DNA of 64,000 nt from Symplocastrum torsivum CPER-KK1 (GCA_019358875.1 JAHHIF010000002.1:124001-188000); one strand, 5' to 3'. Shown: positions 37,250 through 45,530, numbered from the stretch's first letter. A program made the numbers and translations. Notes: generated by a model from the letters alone, not told the origin.

Positions 37250-37252
37250 TAC

Positions 37253-37463
37253 CGCTATTTTCTGGTGAAATGCCGCCAATGACCAACGCCGTCACTAGAA
37301 CCAGGCAGTATTGTGGTCTAAGATGCTCGATAAGCTCGAAAACCCACCAAAGACTTCCAGCAAAACCCAGCACTGTTGCGATCGCGGCACCACTAGCTGC
37401 AATATCAAGTAAGAATTTAGCTGAATTGACCGCTCTTAAGACTACTGTTGTTAGCTTAGGCAT
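37253..37463 (-). pseudogene. EEP family gene, 5' part (cut off by the tnpB element)
   Basis: ATG at 37463 begins 70 codons of the membrane anchor of the EEP protein: AASGAAIATVLGFAGSLWWVFELIEHL (first helix) and RPQYCLVLVTALVIGGISPENS (second helix start). The R-x-QY-x-LVL motif precedes the third helix in intact relatives. The sense breaks at the element edge and resumes at 35715. The fragment on its own encodes no catalytic residue. Confidence 0.8.
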
Positions 37464-37756
37464 CTATCTGTGGGCTGACGGCTCAGTCCAAGCTAGCACA
37501 GAGTAAATGTTGTCAAAGGGATGTGGTGATTGTGTTACAGCCGCTTATGCCCTTCAAATATTAGAAAGGCTCCCAGAGGAAGTCCTAGAAGCCTGATGTC
37601 CTATCAGTAGCAATGCCTTCGTTACCTGGCATTTGCATTAATTGGAGTTTACTACAGTAAATAAAAGTAATCATCTATCCCAAGGAATCCCCCTAATGAT
37701 AGAGAAAATACAATGTTAGGAAATTTAGTTAGCCTAGCACGTCCAAGAGCATAAAT

Positions 37757-37975
37757 CTAAAGTTCATCTACCACCTTTAACCGTCCTCTGCGTACAGCAT
37801 AGAGTAGACGGTTAACTGATTGTTCCTCTTCTTCAGTTAGAGAATTATCTAATACTGATGCCATCAAGCCATAACGATTAGGAAGAGTAATTTTGCCATC
37901 TTCAGTCACGTCCGCACATAAATCTGCGATCGCATTTGGTAGAAGACAAACTTTACACAGATTAGGATTTTTCAT
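37757..37975 (-). CDS. small hypothetical protein with CxxC motif
   Basis: 72 residues, ATG start. N-terminal PNLCKVCLLPNAIADLC holds three cysteines (C-x2-C and a later Cys) but the rest, ITLPNRYGLMASVLDNSLTEEEEQSVNRLLYAVRRGRLKVVDEL, reads as a compact helical domain. I do not recognise the family. The acidic-then-basic helix pair and lack of low-complexity bias suggest a real gene; a single Cys trio is too little for a structural zinc site by itself. No operon partner. Confidence 0.5.
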   Translation of the reverse strand: MKNPNLCKVCLLPNAIADLCADVTEDGKITLPNRYGLMASVLDNSLTEEEEQSVNRLLYAVRRGRLKVVDEL

Positions 37976-38149
37976 AGTGTAGATTCTAACCCTACATCCC
38001 TAACCCTATTGTTATAAAATTGAGCCGGAATCTATCAAAGGCGAGAACCCTAACCTCTTGCCGTTACCGCCACAGAGATAACAAAGTTTGAGCTAATTCT
38101 ATCAATAGGTGTATTAAATGACTCTTTTCCTTGAAACTTTATTGCTAAT

Positions 38150-38530
38150 TTACAAAAGAGTTAAGTAGGTGGAATTGGCTCTCAGCTCAGAAAAAAATCC
38201 TTCTTGTACAAAATCATCATTGTTTGTTGAAGACGCATTAACCTGTGTTAGTAAACGAATAAAATGCAACGCAGGGTTTTTATGCCGCTTATCTATAAAT
38301 TTTTCTGAACCCAGTTGGTTATAACGATAGATGAGTTGATAAACCCACTGAGGATTGTAGCCTGTGATACTAGCGGCTTCTTCCGTTGATTTTCCCTGAG
38401 CAACTAACCAAACGATTTGAAGCTGACTACGTTCAGCAGGAACCTTTGCCTGACGATAGCGCATTTCCAGTTCGTCAATACTCAGGTGAGGTTGGAGGGC
38501 AATCGGTTCCGAGATTGGGTTAAGTTGCAT
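38150..38530 (-). CDS. stand-alone helix-turn-helix protein (IS630-like N-terminal fold)
   Basis: 126 residues from the ATG at 38530; the frame is open a little further upstream but those codons are not family-like. HLSIDELEMRYRQAKVPAERSQLQIVWLVAQGKSTEEAASITGYNPQWVYQLIYRYNQLGSEKFIDKRHKNPAL is one winged/homeodomain-like HTH unit, the DNA-binding front part of IS630-type transposases that also occurs as single proteins in cyanobacteria. No DDE domain follows, here or in the flanks. It could be a domesticated regulator or a transposase remnant. The C-terminal LLTQVNASSTNNDDF tail is unlike the family. Confidence 0.6.
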   Translation of the reverse strand: MQLNPISEPIALQPHLSIDELEMRYRQAKVPAERSQLQIVWLVAQGKSTEEAASITGYNPQWVYQLIYRYNQLGSEKFIDKRHKNPALHFIRLLTQVNASSTNNDDFVQEGFFSELRANSTYLTLL

Positions 38531-38741
38531 ACTGGGAAGCTCTAAAGGTTGGGATTGATAGTGAAAAGTCCGTTTTGGAACCTTTAAGGAGTTATCTTGC
38601 CAGGACTTGCAGTATATGTGCATCTATACAAAGCTTTATATTTAGCTATGAAAAGCCAGATGGTAGGATACTGGTGGTCACTTGATAGGGGGTCAGACCC
38701 TACATCCTCAAATGGGTTGTCCGGGGAAAAGCATTGTTGGT

Positions 38742-39452
38742 ATGAAACGCTTTTTATTAGTTCCAGTCCTGTTTGCCGCTAGTACCCTCGTCTTGGTTGA
38801 CTTAGTGGGATTGGCAGCAGTTTTTAGAACATCCAGACGATTGTCTGGTTTCTCCATAGATAATCGTCACTATATTTACCTCGAAAGCTCTCGCAATTCT
38901 GTGACAGAGATTCCACTGGCACAAATACAAATTATTGACGTGGCAAATAATGCGTGTGTGAGGAATGGTTGTCTGAAAACTGACTATACTCAAGACCAGG
39001 CAAATCTTAGCAATAAAGCCGCAGAAGATGAGTTACTGCAAAGAACAGCATCAATTCGCCAGAGTTTGAGGTTAAACCAGCTAAAAGTCGGACTGCCGCT
39101 GCCAATTATTTCTCGTAAAACAAATCCTGATAGAAGCGAGACAGTTCAAGTGCGGGTGAGTACTCAAACTCAACCAATGCAGATTCTACTTCAGCAGCGC
39201 TACCTCTCACCAATCGATCCAGGAGGTGATTTTACTGTAGATCGTGCTTCCATGCGGCTCGTGATTAATTACAACAATAGTCGCCTGACGATTGGCGATT
39301 TGAACAATTACCGCGATGCAGTACAGAAATACTCAATCCGAGAAGTACGCCTATCACCAGATAGACGCAACATCGTAGTGCTAATCGACATGACTCAACC
39401 AACTTATGAGGGTGTAGTGCAGACAACCTTTGTGCAAAGCTTTCCGATTTAG
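38742..39452 (+). CDS. secreted or membrane-anchored hypothetical protein
   Basis: 236 residues from the ATG at 38742 (upstream in-frame codons to 38682 would precede the signal and are excluded). MKRFLLVPVLFAASTLVLVDLVGLAAVFRT is a signal peptide or single anchor. The rest is a beta-rich domain (RHYIYLESSRNSVTEIPLAQIQIIDVANNACV, ETVQVRVSTQ, IREVRLSPDRRNIVVLIDM) with two Cys in NNACVRNGCLKTDY that could bridge. It resembles a family of predicted secreted cyanobacterial proteins with no known function; I cannot confirm the family name. Ends 420 bp before the next gene. Confidence 0.6.
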   Translation: MKRFLLVPVLFAASTLVLVDLVGLAAVFRTSRRLSGFSIDNRHYIYLESSRNSVTEIPLAQIQIIDVANNACVRNGCLKTDYTQDQANLSNKAAEDELLQRTASIRQSLRLNQLKVGLPLPIISRKTNPDRSETVQVRVSTQTQPMQILLQQRYLSPIDPGGDFTVDRASMRLVINYNNSRLTIGDLNNYRDAVQKYSIREVRLSPDRRNIVVLIDMTQPTYEGVVQTTFVQSFPI

Positions 39453-39869
39453 AGGGTGGGGAGATAGGGAGAGGAAAATTTGCCTACCACCTACTACCTA
39501 CCGCCATAAGCGATCGCATCTTTGCCATCTCGTTGTCACTTTTGCGTCACATTGACTGATTAGCTTTTAGATGGAGTAGACATAAGTCGGCTTCAGAGTC
39601 CAAACAACAAAAGCCTATTGTGCTCTCTTGATCGAAGGCAGGAGAGCATTTTTTTTGATTAGACATAAGCTAATATGCATTCAAATTGCAGTAGCGCTTG
39701 TTACTTTTAGCTTTTCTCACTGTGAATTTTGAATGCGAGAATTTTGAATTGCTTAATACAGCTATCCTTTGAAAAAAAAGCGGTATGGTTTGAGTAAGCT
39801 CAATGAATGAGCTGGCTCCAGTAGACAATTCCAATTAATCAATTTGCCAACCCTAACAATTAGGAAGCT
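39453..39869. other. 417-bp gap with an orphan terminator
   Basis: Contains HIP1 (39508-39516 region), a G/A-rich stretch right after the preceding stop and a good Rho-independent terminator at 39621-39656 that lies 170 bp beyond the preceding gene. No protein-coding frame was seen. A small RNA ending at that terminator is possible. Confidence 0.4.
39621..39656 (+). terminator. Rho-independent terminator, possibly of a small RNA
   Basis: TGCTCTC (39621-39627) pairs with GAGAGCA (39642-39648), 14-nt loop, followed by eight T residues (39649-39656). Distance from the upstream stop is about 170 bp. Confidence 0.8.
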
Positions 39870-41567
39870 ATGGCGAAACCTGTACTCTTAACAGTGGACG
39901 ACGACCCGGAAGTTTTACAAGCCGTTGCCCGTGATTTACGAGGCGAGTATGGCGATCGCTTTCGAGTCGTGCGTGCTGACTCTGGCGCATCTGCGCTAGA
40001 CACACTCAAACAGTTAAAACTCAGAAACGAGGCAGTTGCGCTATTTCTCGTCGATCAACGGATGCCGCAGATGAGCGGTGTTGAGTTCATCGAACAAGCA
40101 ATTACGCTATACCCAGACGCGAAGCGTGTCTTACTCACCGCGTATGCTGACACTAATGCTGCAATCCGCGCCATTAATTCAGCAAACATTGATTACTACT
40201 TAATGAAACCTTGGGAACCTCCAGAGGAGCGCTTGTATCCAGTACTCAACGATCTACTAGATGACTGGCAAGCCAACTTCCGCTCACCCTTTGAAGGAAT
40301 TCGGGTAATTGGCGATCGCTGGAGTCCTTATTCCCACCAAGTCAAAGACTTTCTCGCTCGCAATCAAGTTCCATATCAGTGGTTGGATGTCGAGCAAGAA
40401 ACCGAAGCACAACGTCTGCTTAGCTACGCAGAGTGCCCAAATCGTAAACTACCACTGGTACTCTTTCCGAATGGCGATCGCTTGATTCAGCCGACTAATG
40501 TCCAAGTTGCTGAAAAAATTGGACTACAAACGATTGCCCAAAAGCCGTTTTATGACCTGATTATCGTCGGTGGTGGCCCGGCTGGGCTAGCTGCTGCCGT
40601 TTATGGGGCATCGGAAGGCTTGCATACCGTAATGATTGAACGTGAAGCCCCTGGTGGACAAGCAGGAACCAGTTCCCGAATTGAAAATTACCTAGGTTTT
40701 CCAGTTGGTTTAAGCGGAGGTGATTTAGCTAGACGTGCGGTTACTCAAGCAAGACGCTTCGGTGTAGAAATTCTTACCCCCCAAGAAGCAACAGCAATTC
40801 GCACTCAAGACCAATATCGGATTCTTACCCTAAGTGATGGTAAAGAAATTAGCTGCCATGCTTTAATCCTCGCGTTGGGTGTGTCGTGGCGACGGCTGAA
40901 TATCCCAGGAGTTGAAAAGCTAACTGGCGCAGGTGTGTACTATGGTGCAGCGCAAACGGAAGCACTTGCCTGTACTAACGAAGATGTTTACGTCATCGGT
41001 GGGGCAAATTCAGCCGGACAGGCAGCAATGTATTTTTCTAAATATGCCCGTAAAGTCACGATGTTAGTACGGGGTGACTCTCTGACCAAGAGTATGTCCC
41101 AGTACCTAATTGACCAAATCGAAGCAACAGACAATATCACCGTGCAAACGCATTCAAGTGTGATTGAAGCCAAAGGTGAGACAAGCCTAGAAGCATTGGT
41201 CATCGAAAACTCGCAAACGGGTGAAACACAAACTGTTCCAGCTAATTCCCTGTTTATCTTCATCGGTGCTTTGCCTCATACTGATTGGTTAGATGGAGTA
41301 GTTGAGCGAGGTGAGCGCGGCTTTATCCTGACAGGGCCCGACCTCAAGCGTGTCAGTGAAATTCAGGCTGCCCGTAACCGTATACCTGAAAACCGTCCAC
41401 GGGGATGGTCTTTAGACCGTGACCCCTTCTTGCTGGAGACAAACATCCCTGGTGTCTTTGCTGTCGGTGATGTCCGTTCCGGTTCCGTGAAGCGTGTCGC
41501 TTCTGGGGTAGGGGAGGGTTCGATTTGTGTTCAGTTTGTCCATCAATATCTCAGCAAAGTGGTGTGA
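39870..41567 (+). CDS. fused response regulator / thioredoxin-reductase-like FAD oxidoreductase
   Basis: 565 residues, three domains. A CheY-type receiver (5-125): acidic DDD at 10-12, phospho-acceptor Asp62 in LFLVDQRMPQMSG, Thr90 region and Lys113 in YYLMKPWEPP. A glutaredoxin-like linker (143-220): VIGDRWSPYSHQVKDFLARN, in which the redox Cys pair has become S-P-Y-S. A thioredoxin-reductase fold (228-560): FAD loop IIVGGGPAGLAA (234-242), GGQAGTSSRIENYLGFP, NADPH loop VIGGANSAG (375-383), and GVFAVGDVR near the end. The dithiol CATC that should follow YY reads GAAQ (359-362). Named in databases as fused response regulator/thioredoxin-disulfide reductase. Electrons may leave by another route. 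Nearby cNMP-domain kinases are probable partners. Confidence 0.9.
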   Translation: MAKPVLLTVDDDPEVLQAVARDLRGEYGDRFRVVRADSGASALDTLKQLKLRNEAVALFLVDQRMPQMSGVEFIEQAITLYPDAKRVLLTAYADTNAAIRAINSANIDYYLMKPWEPPEERLYPVLNDLLDDWQANFRSPFEGIRVIGDRWSPYSHQVKDFLARNQVPYQWLDVEQETEAQRLLSYAECPNRKLPLVLFPNGDRLIQPTNVQVAEKIGLQTIAQKPFYDLIIVGGGPAGLAAAVYGASEGLHTVMIEREAPGGQAGTSSRIENYLGFPVGLSGGDLARRAVTQARRFGVEILTPQEATAIRTQDQYRILTLSDGKEISCHALILALGVSWRRLNIPGVEKLTGAGVYYGAAQTEALACTNEDVYVIGGANSAGQAAMYFSKYARKVTMLVRGDSLTKSMSQYLIDQIEATDNITVQTHSSVIEAKGETSLEALVIENSQTGETQTVPANSLFIFIGALPHTDWLDGVVERGERGFILTGPDLKRVSEIQAARNRIPENRPRGWSLDRDPFLLETNIPGVFAVGDVRSGSVKRVASGVGEGSICVQFVHQYLSKVV

Positions 41568-41692
41568 GGGGTAATAAGAGCGATCGCCGACTGTTGAGGT
41601 AGCGATCGCTCTTATCAGCAAAGTTCGCCAGATTCAGCGTAAGAAACAAATATTTGATGTAAGGACATATTGGAGTCAAAAAGTTTACAGCC

Positions 41693-41923
41693 ATGACCCA
41701 AATCACTCTCACTGAAGCCTCTCAACATCTTTCTGACCTAATCGAAGCAGCACTTAAGGGCGAAGAAATCATAATCACGAAAGACAATAAACCTGTTGTA
41801 AAACTGGTAGCCGTCTCGTCTGTGAAAAAACGTTGGCCGGCTAAGGCTGGGAGCGCTAAAGGCTTAGTCACAATATCAGATGATTTTGACGAGCCTTTAG
41901 AGGACTTCAAGGACTATATGTAA
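41693..41923 (+). CDS. Phd/YefM-type antitoxin
   Basis: 76 residues with the Phd/YefM fold: ITLTEASQHLSDLIEAALKGEEIIITKDNKPVVKLV (DNA-binding N-terminal dimer domain) and an acidic, flexible C-terminus EPLEDFKDYM that would cap the toxin. The stop TAA overlaps the start ATG of the following PIN-domain gene by one base (TAATG). It should autoregulate the pair. It appears intact even though its toxin partner is frameshifted. Confidence 0.85.
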   Translation: MTQITLTEASQHLSDLIEAALKGEEIIITKDNKPVVKLVAVSSVKKRWPAKAGSAKGLVTISDDFDEPLEDFKDYM

Positions 41924-42308
41924 TGAGGCTACTACTAGATACTCATACCTTCATTTGGTTCGTTACCAACAGCCCTAAGCTGAGTGTCATAGTACGGTCA
42001 TTAATTGAGGATGAGAATAACGAAAAGCTACTGAGTACAGCTAGCCTTTGGGAAATGGCAATTAAACAAAGTACAGGAAAGCTGAGTTTTAGTCTGCCCT
42101 TTCGGGAATTTATAGAGCAGCAACTTAGTCGCAACAGTACCGAGTTACTGAATATCAATTTAGACCACATCACTGTTGTGGCGACACTACCTTTTCATCA
42201 TCGCGATCCTTCGATAGGCTTTTAATTGCACAGGCTATGGCGGAGCAGATACCGATTTTGAGTGCTGATTCTGCCTTTGATGCCTATTCAATTAATTACG
42301 TATGGTAA
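41923..42308 (+). pseudogene. VapC-type PIN-domain toxin, frameshifted
   Basis: The first 97 codons read as a PIN ribonuclease: LLLDTHTFIWFV (catalytic Asp6), LSTASLWEMAIKQ (Glu) and LPFHHRDP. The frame then ends in SIGF and a stop at 42225. One extra T in CCTTCGATAGG (around 42209-42215) would continue the family sequence as FDRLLIAQAMAEQIPILSAD and SAFDAYSINYVW, to a TAA at 42306-42308. So a single-base deletion removed the last two catalytic Asp residues. Either toxin-dead allele or a sequencing error; no poly-T run longer than 2 is present at the site. Confidence 0.8.
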
Positions 42309-42434
42309 GTAAGTAGGTCAGCACTAATATTTGTCATGTCACAGCGAGAACAGGTTCTTCGTCTTATTAGTGAGTGCCTAATGCAGACTTGCAAAAACTC
42401 ACAAACAATAGACCTTTGTTCTCGGAGGACAGCT

Positions 42435-43058
42435 ATGAAACTGCTTGAAATTCAATCCAGCGTTCGTCAGGAAGGTTCCGTCTCTCGCACCCTCGCATCG
42501 AAGTTCATCCATGCATGGCGATCGCATCAGATTGATGTAAAGCAAATTCTACGAGACGTAGGAGCAAATCCCCCTAAACTACCAACCGCAGCATGGGTGG
42601 TTGCAAATTATACCCCTCCTCAAGCCCGGACTCAGGAAATGAGAGACGAGCTAGCTGAGTCAGAAATGCTTATTGAGGAACTTGCAACAGCAGAACGAAT
42701 TGTGCTGGGAGTTCCTATGTACAATTTCAGCGTACCCACCAATCTCAAAGCATACATTGACAATGTTGTTCGCGTCGATCGTACATTCAGCTTTGACCGT
42801 TCGACAGGAATGTTTGGTAGTCTCCTGACTGGCAAAAAAGCCTTGATAATCAGTTCAAGGGCAGGGGGCTATGCGCCAGGTACACCGACAGCGGCAATAG
42901 ACTTCTGCGAACCTTATTTAAGGTTCATTCTGAATTTCATCGGTATTGAGGATGTGGAATATATTGAAGTTCCCAATCAATTTGGGTCTAGTGAAGAACG
43001 ACAGCAGGCAACAGAAACTGCTCTCGAACGTCTCATGGAATTGGCGCAAACTTGGTAA
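42435..43058 (+). CDS. azoR: FMN-dependent NADH-azoreductase
   Basis: 207 residues from the ATG at 42435, which has GGAGG at 42424-42428 and 6-nt spacing; the longer frame from 42336 lacks one. A flavodoxin-like fold: MKLLEIQSSVRQEGSVSRTLA (phosphate loop of FMN), ERIVLGVPMYNFSVPTNLKAYIDNVVRVDRTF (family block with MYNF..P) and KKALIISSRAGGYAPG. This family reduces quinones and azo compounds with NADH. It precedes the ECF41-type sigma factor by 70 bp on the same strand, which may regulate it. Confidence 0.92.
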   Translation: MKLLEIQSSVRQEGSVSRTLASKFIHAWRSHQIDVKQILRDVGANPPKLPTAAWVVANYTPPQARTQEMRDELAESEMLIEELATAERIVLGVPMYNFSVPTNLKAYIDNVVRVDRTFSFDRSTGMFGSLLTGKKALIISSRAGGYAPGTPTAAIDFCEPYLRFILNFIGIEDVEYIEVPNQFGSSEERQQATETALERLMELAQTW

Positions 43059-43128
43059 CAGTGTCTTCACTTCAGTGAGCTTAGGGAGATGTGAATGCTC
43101 AAGTCGAATTTGCTGGTAGGAGAACATC

Positions 43129-44016
43129 ATGAATCATTTAGAACAATTTGAACAGCATCGTTCTCTACTGTTTTCACTCGCTTATCGAATGCTAAGCAGC
43201 GTCAGTGATGCTGAAGATATGGTGCAAGAAGCCTTCTTGCGATGGCAGCAGGTTCCAGAAGCAACGGTGCGGTTGCCCAAAACTTATCTTTCGTCAATTG
43301 TTACTCGTCTTTGCATCGATCACTTGCGATCAGCGCGGGTGCAACGCGAACAGTATGTCGGGACATGGTTGCCTGAACCGCTAGTGACACAATCTACAAC
43401 TGACCCTATCGAAGTAGCTGAGTTGGCAGACAGTCTCTCCATAGCATTTTTGGTAATGCTAGAGCGGTTGTCACCTACTGAACGAGCTGTTCTTCTACTG
43501 CGTAAAGTATTCGACTATAGCTATGCAGATATCGGACAAATTTTGCATAAAGGTGAGGTGAATTGCCGTCAAATTCTACGACGAGCCAAGCAAAAGCTCA
43601 CCTCTAAAGCCTTTGATCTCAACATGCCATTACAGCAGCAGGAAGAACTGACCGAACAATTTTTGCAAACCTGGATGCAAGCCGATATGCAAAGTCTGCT
43701 CACACTCGTTGCAGAGGGCGCTACATTTTGGGCAGATGGTGGTGGTAAGGTTGTGGCAGCAGTAAATCCCCTATACGGCGCAAGGAAGATTGTCCGATTT
43801 TTGATTGCTACCCGTCACAGCAAAGTTTTACCTGATGTAACCTCACAACGGATTTATATGAATGGTCAACCTGGCATCATTAACTCCGTCAATGGTCATC
43901 TACACAGTGTATTTAGCTTTGAGTTTGCTAATGGGCACATTCAGTCTATCTTTGCGGTTGTCAATCCCGATAAGCTTCAGCAAATCTTAGAGCGACAGCC
44001 TCGTTTAGAGATATAA
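43129..44016 (+). CDS. ECF41-type (SigJ-like) RNA polymerase sigma factor with SnoaL-like C-terminal domain
   Basis: 295 residues. Sigma region 2 is LFSLAYRMLSSVSDAEDMVQEAFLRWQQV and region 4 is LERLSPTERAVLLLRKVFDYSYADIGQIL, followed by NCRQILRRAKQKL. After residue 180 a SnoaL/NTF2-like domain follows, with WADGGGKVVAAVNPLYG: the DGGGK motif is characteristic of ECF41 factors, whose C-terminal domain acts as a fused regulator in place of an anti-sigma. ECF41 genes usually sit next to a COE-family oxidoreductase or decarboxylase; here the neighbour is the azoreductase. Confidence 0.88.
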   Translation: MNHLEQFEQHRSLLFSLAYRMLSSVSDAEDMVQEAFLRWQQVPEATVRLPKTYLSSIVTRLCIDHLRSARVQREQYVGTWLPEPLVTQSTTDPIEVAELADSLSIAFLVMLERLSPTERAVLLLRKVFDYSYADIGQILHKGEVNCRQILRRAKQKLTSKAFDLNMPLQQQEELTEQFLQTWMQADMQSLLTLVAEGATFWADGGGKVVAAVNPLYGARKIVRFLIATRHSKVLPDVTSQRIYMNGQPGIINSVNGHLHSVFSFEFANGHIQSIFAVVNPDKLQQILERQPRLEI

Positions 44017-44135
44017 AGTTTAACGGTCGAAAAATACGTTGGAGCGGCGAGAAGGATCTGTAGTATTAGTAAGGAATAGCACTTCACGCCTATACTTCGC
44101 TTCCATTGTTTATAAAATCTCAGCAAGGTGTTGTG

Positions 44136-45530
44136 ATGCTAATTGAGGCTTTACGTCAGGTGCCAGTTTTCTCAAAATTACAAGAGGATCGGTTGCAGTG
44201 GTTATCTAAAGTAGGTAAGGAGGCTTGGTTAGAACCAGGTGAACTGCACCGGGGAGAAGGCAGTCCTGCCGATCATGTATTTGTGCTGCTTGAGGGTGAA
44301 ATTCGGATTTACCAAAAAGTGGATGAGCAAGAAGTCGTACTCACCACGTACAAACCCAACGAATTGTATGGCGAGTTGCCTGTTTTGACGGGTGACGAAT
44401 ATCTTTGGGCAAGTGGACGCGCCGTAACACACTCCTATGTCTTCGAGTTACCAAAAGATGCCTTTTGGCAATTGCTCTCAAGTTGTTCTTGCGTAATGAC
44501 AGCAATTTTAGGCACGATGGCGCGTCGGATGCAAGACATTCAGACCTTATCCCAACAGCGTGAAAAACTAGCGGCACTCGGTACTTTAGCGGCTGGACTC
44601 GCGCACGAGATGAATAATCCCGCCGCCGCTGTGGTAAGGGGTGCAAGGCACTTGCAAGATATTTTTGAAGAATTGCCGTGTCTTTCGCTAAAGCTAAATC
44701 AGCAACAGATGACACCTGTTCAACTAGAGTTTCTGGCTGACTTGCAGTGCGAAGTGGTGAAAAGTGCGAAAACAGCGCCCCGGCTCGATCCTCTCAGACA
44801 AAGCGATCGCGAAGATGAAGTCAATGACTGGCTAGACGCACACGATGTAAAAGATGGCTGGAAACTCTCCTCAACTCTAGTCAGTGCAGGTTTAGATACC
44901 GCATGGCTAGACACTGTTGCCACGAAAGTACCCCCTGAATGTCTCAGTGATGCCCTGACTTGGATTTCAACGGCGTTAACAGGTGTTGGCGTGTTATCCG
45001 AAGTTGAACAGGGATCGTCGCGTATTTCCCAATTGGTGAAAGCGATTAAAGATTATTCCTACATGGATCAAGCACCACTACAGGACGTGGACGTGCATGA
45101 GGGATTGGAGAGTACAATTACCATCCTGAGTTATAAACTCAAAACAGGTGTGACAGTCACTCGTGAATATGACCCCAATTTACCGCGCCTACTCGCCTAC
45201 GGCAGCGAACTCAACCAGGTGTGGACGAACCTGATTGATAATGCGATCGAAGCCATGAACGGACAAGGGGAGATATGGATTCGTACTTGGTGTGAGTATG
45301 ACCATGTGCTAGTAGAAATTGCCGACAACGGACCCGGTATTCCACGAGACATCCAGCCTCGTATTTTTGAACCGTTTTTCACTACGAAAGGTGTAGGGCA
45401 AGGAACTGGATTGGGGTTAGACGTGACCTACCGTATTGTTAGCAAACACAACGGAAATATCAGCTTCATTTCCCAACCAGGAGATACCCGCTTTCAAGTC
45501 CGTTTACCAATCGGTTCTCAAACAGCCTAG
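44136..45530 (+). CDS. cyclic-nucleotide-binding-domain histidine kinase, copy 1
   Basis: 464 residues from ATG 44136 (AAGGTG 5 nt upstream; the frame is open to a TTG at 44106). An N-terminal cNMP/Crp-type domain (5-118: EGSPADHVFVLLEGEIRIYQK and NELYGELPVL) has no Arg-rich phosphate cassette, so cAMP binding is doubtful. A HisKA segment follows, LGTLAAGLAHEMNNPAAAVVRG, with His157; the stretch 190-300 is an insert. Then an HATPase: LNQVWTNLIDNAIEAMNG (N box), EIADNGPGIP (G1) and GQGTGLGLDVTYRIV (G2). No membrane helix, no receiver. Copy 2 follows 54 bp later. Confidence 0.9.
   Translation: MLIEALRQVPVFSKLQEDRLQWLSKVGKEAWLEPGELHRGEGSPADHVFVLLEGEIRIYQKVDEQEVVLTTYKPNELYGELPVLTGDEYLWASGRAVTHSYVFELPKDAFWQLLSSCSCVMTAILGTMARRMQDIQTLSQQREKLAALGTLAAGLAHEMNNPAAAVVRGARHLQDIFEELPCLSLKLNQQQMTPVQLEFLADLQCEVVKSAKTAPRLDPLRQSDREDEVNDWLDAHDVKDGWKLSSTLVSAGLDTAWLDTVATKVPPECLSDALTWISTALTGVGVLSEVEQGSSRISQLVKAIKDYSYMDQAPLQDVDVHEGLESTITILSYKLKTGVTVTREYDPNLPRLLAYGSELNQVWTNLIDNAIEAMNGQGEIWIRTWCEYDHVLVEIADNGPGIPRDIQPRIFEPFFTTKGVGQGTGLGLDVTYRIVSKHNGNISFISQPGDTRFQVRLPIGSQTA

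Larger units (their letters stand above)
35716..37252. mobile_element. IS200/IS605-type tnpB element (IS1341-like, no tnpA), inserted in the EEP gene
   Basis: About 1537 bp, defined by the break in the EEP reading frame. The right end (by the tnpB stop) ends GGGGAGTGTCAA, typical of this family; the left end carries two hairpins. A GTAG is shared by both junctions (minus-strand reading of 35712-35715 and 37249-37252), so the edges are certain only to about 4 bp. Joining across it gives AGCGGTAGAACGTGG and restores the frame exactly. No target duplication is expected for this family. It carries tnpB and a divergent small ribbon-helix-helix gene but no Y1 transposase, so movement needs TnpA in trans. 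Confidence 0.85.

Noticed and set aside
37201..37506. 99-codon plus-strand frame over the left end of the tnpB element
   Set aside because: It is antisense to the EEP 5' fragment and crosses the element edge; the minus-strand reading gives a known protein anchor.
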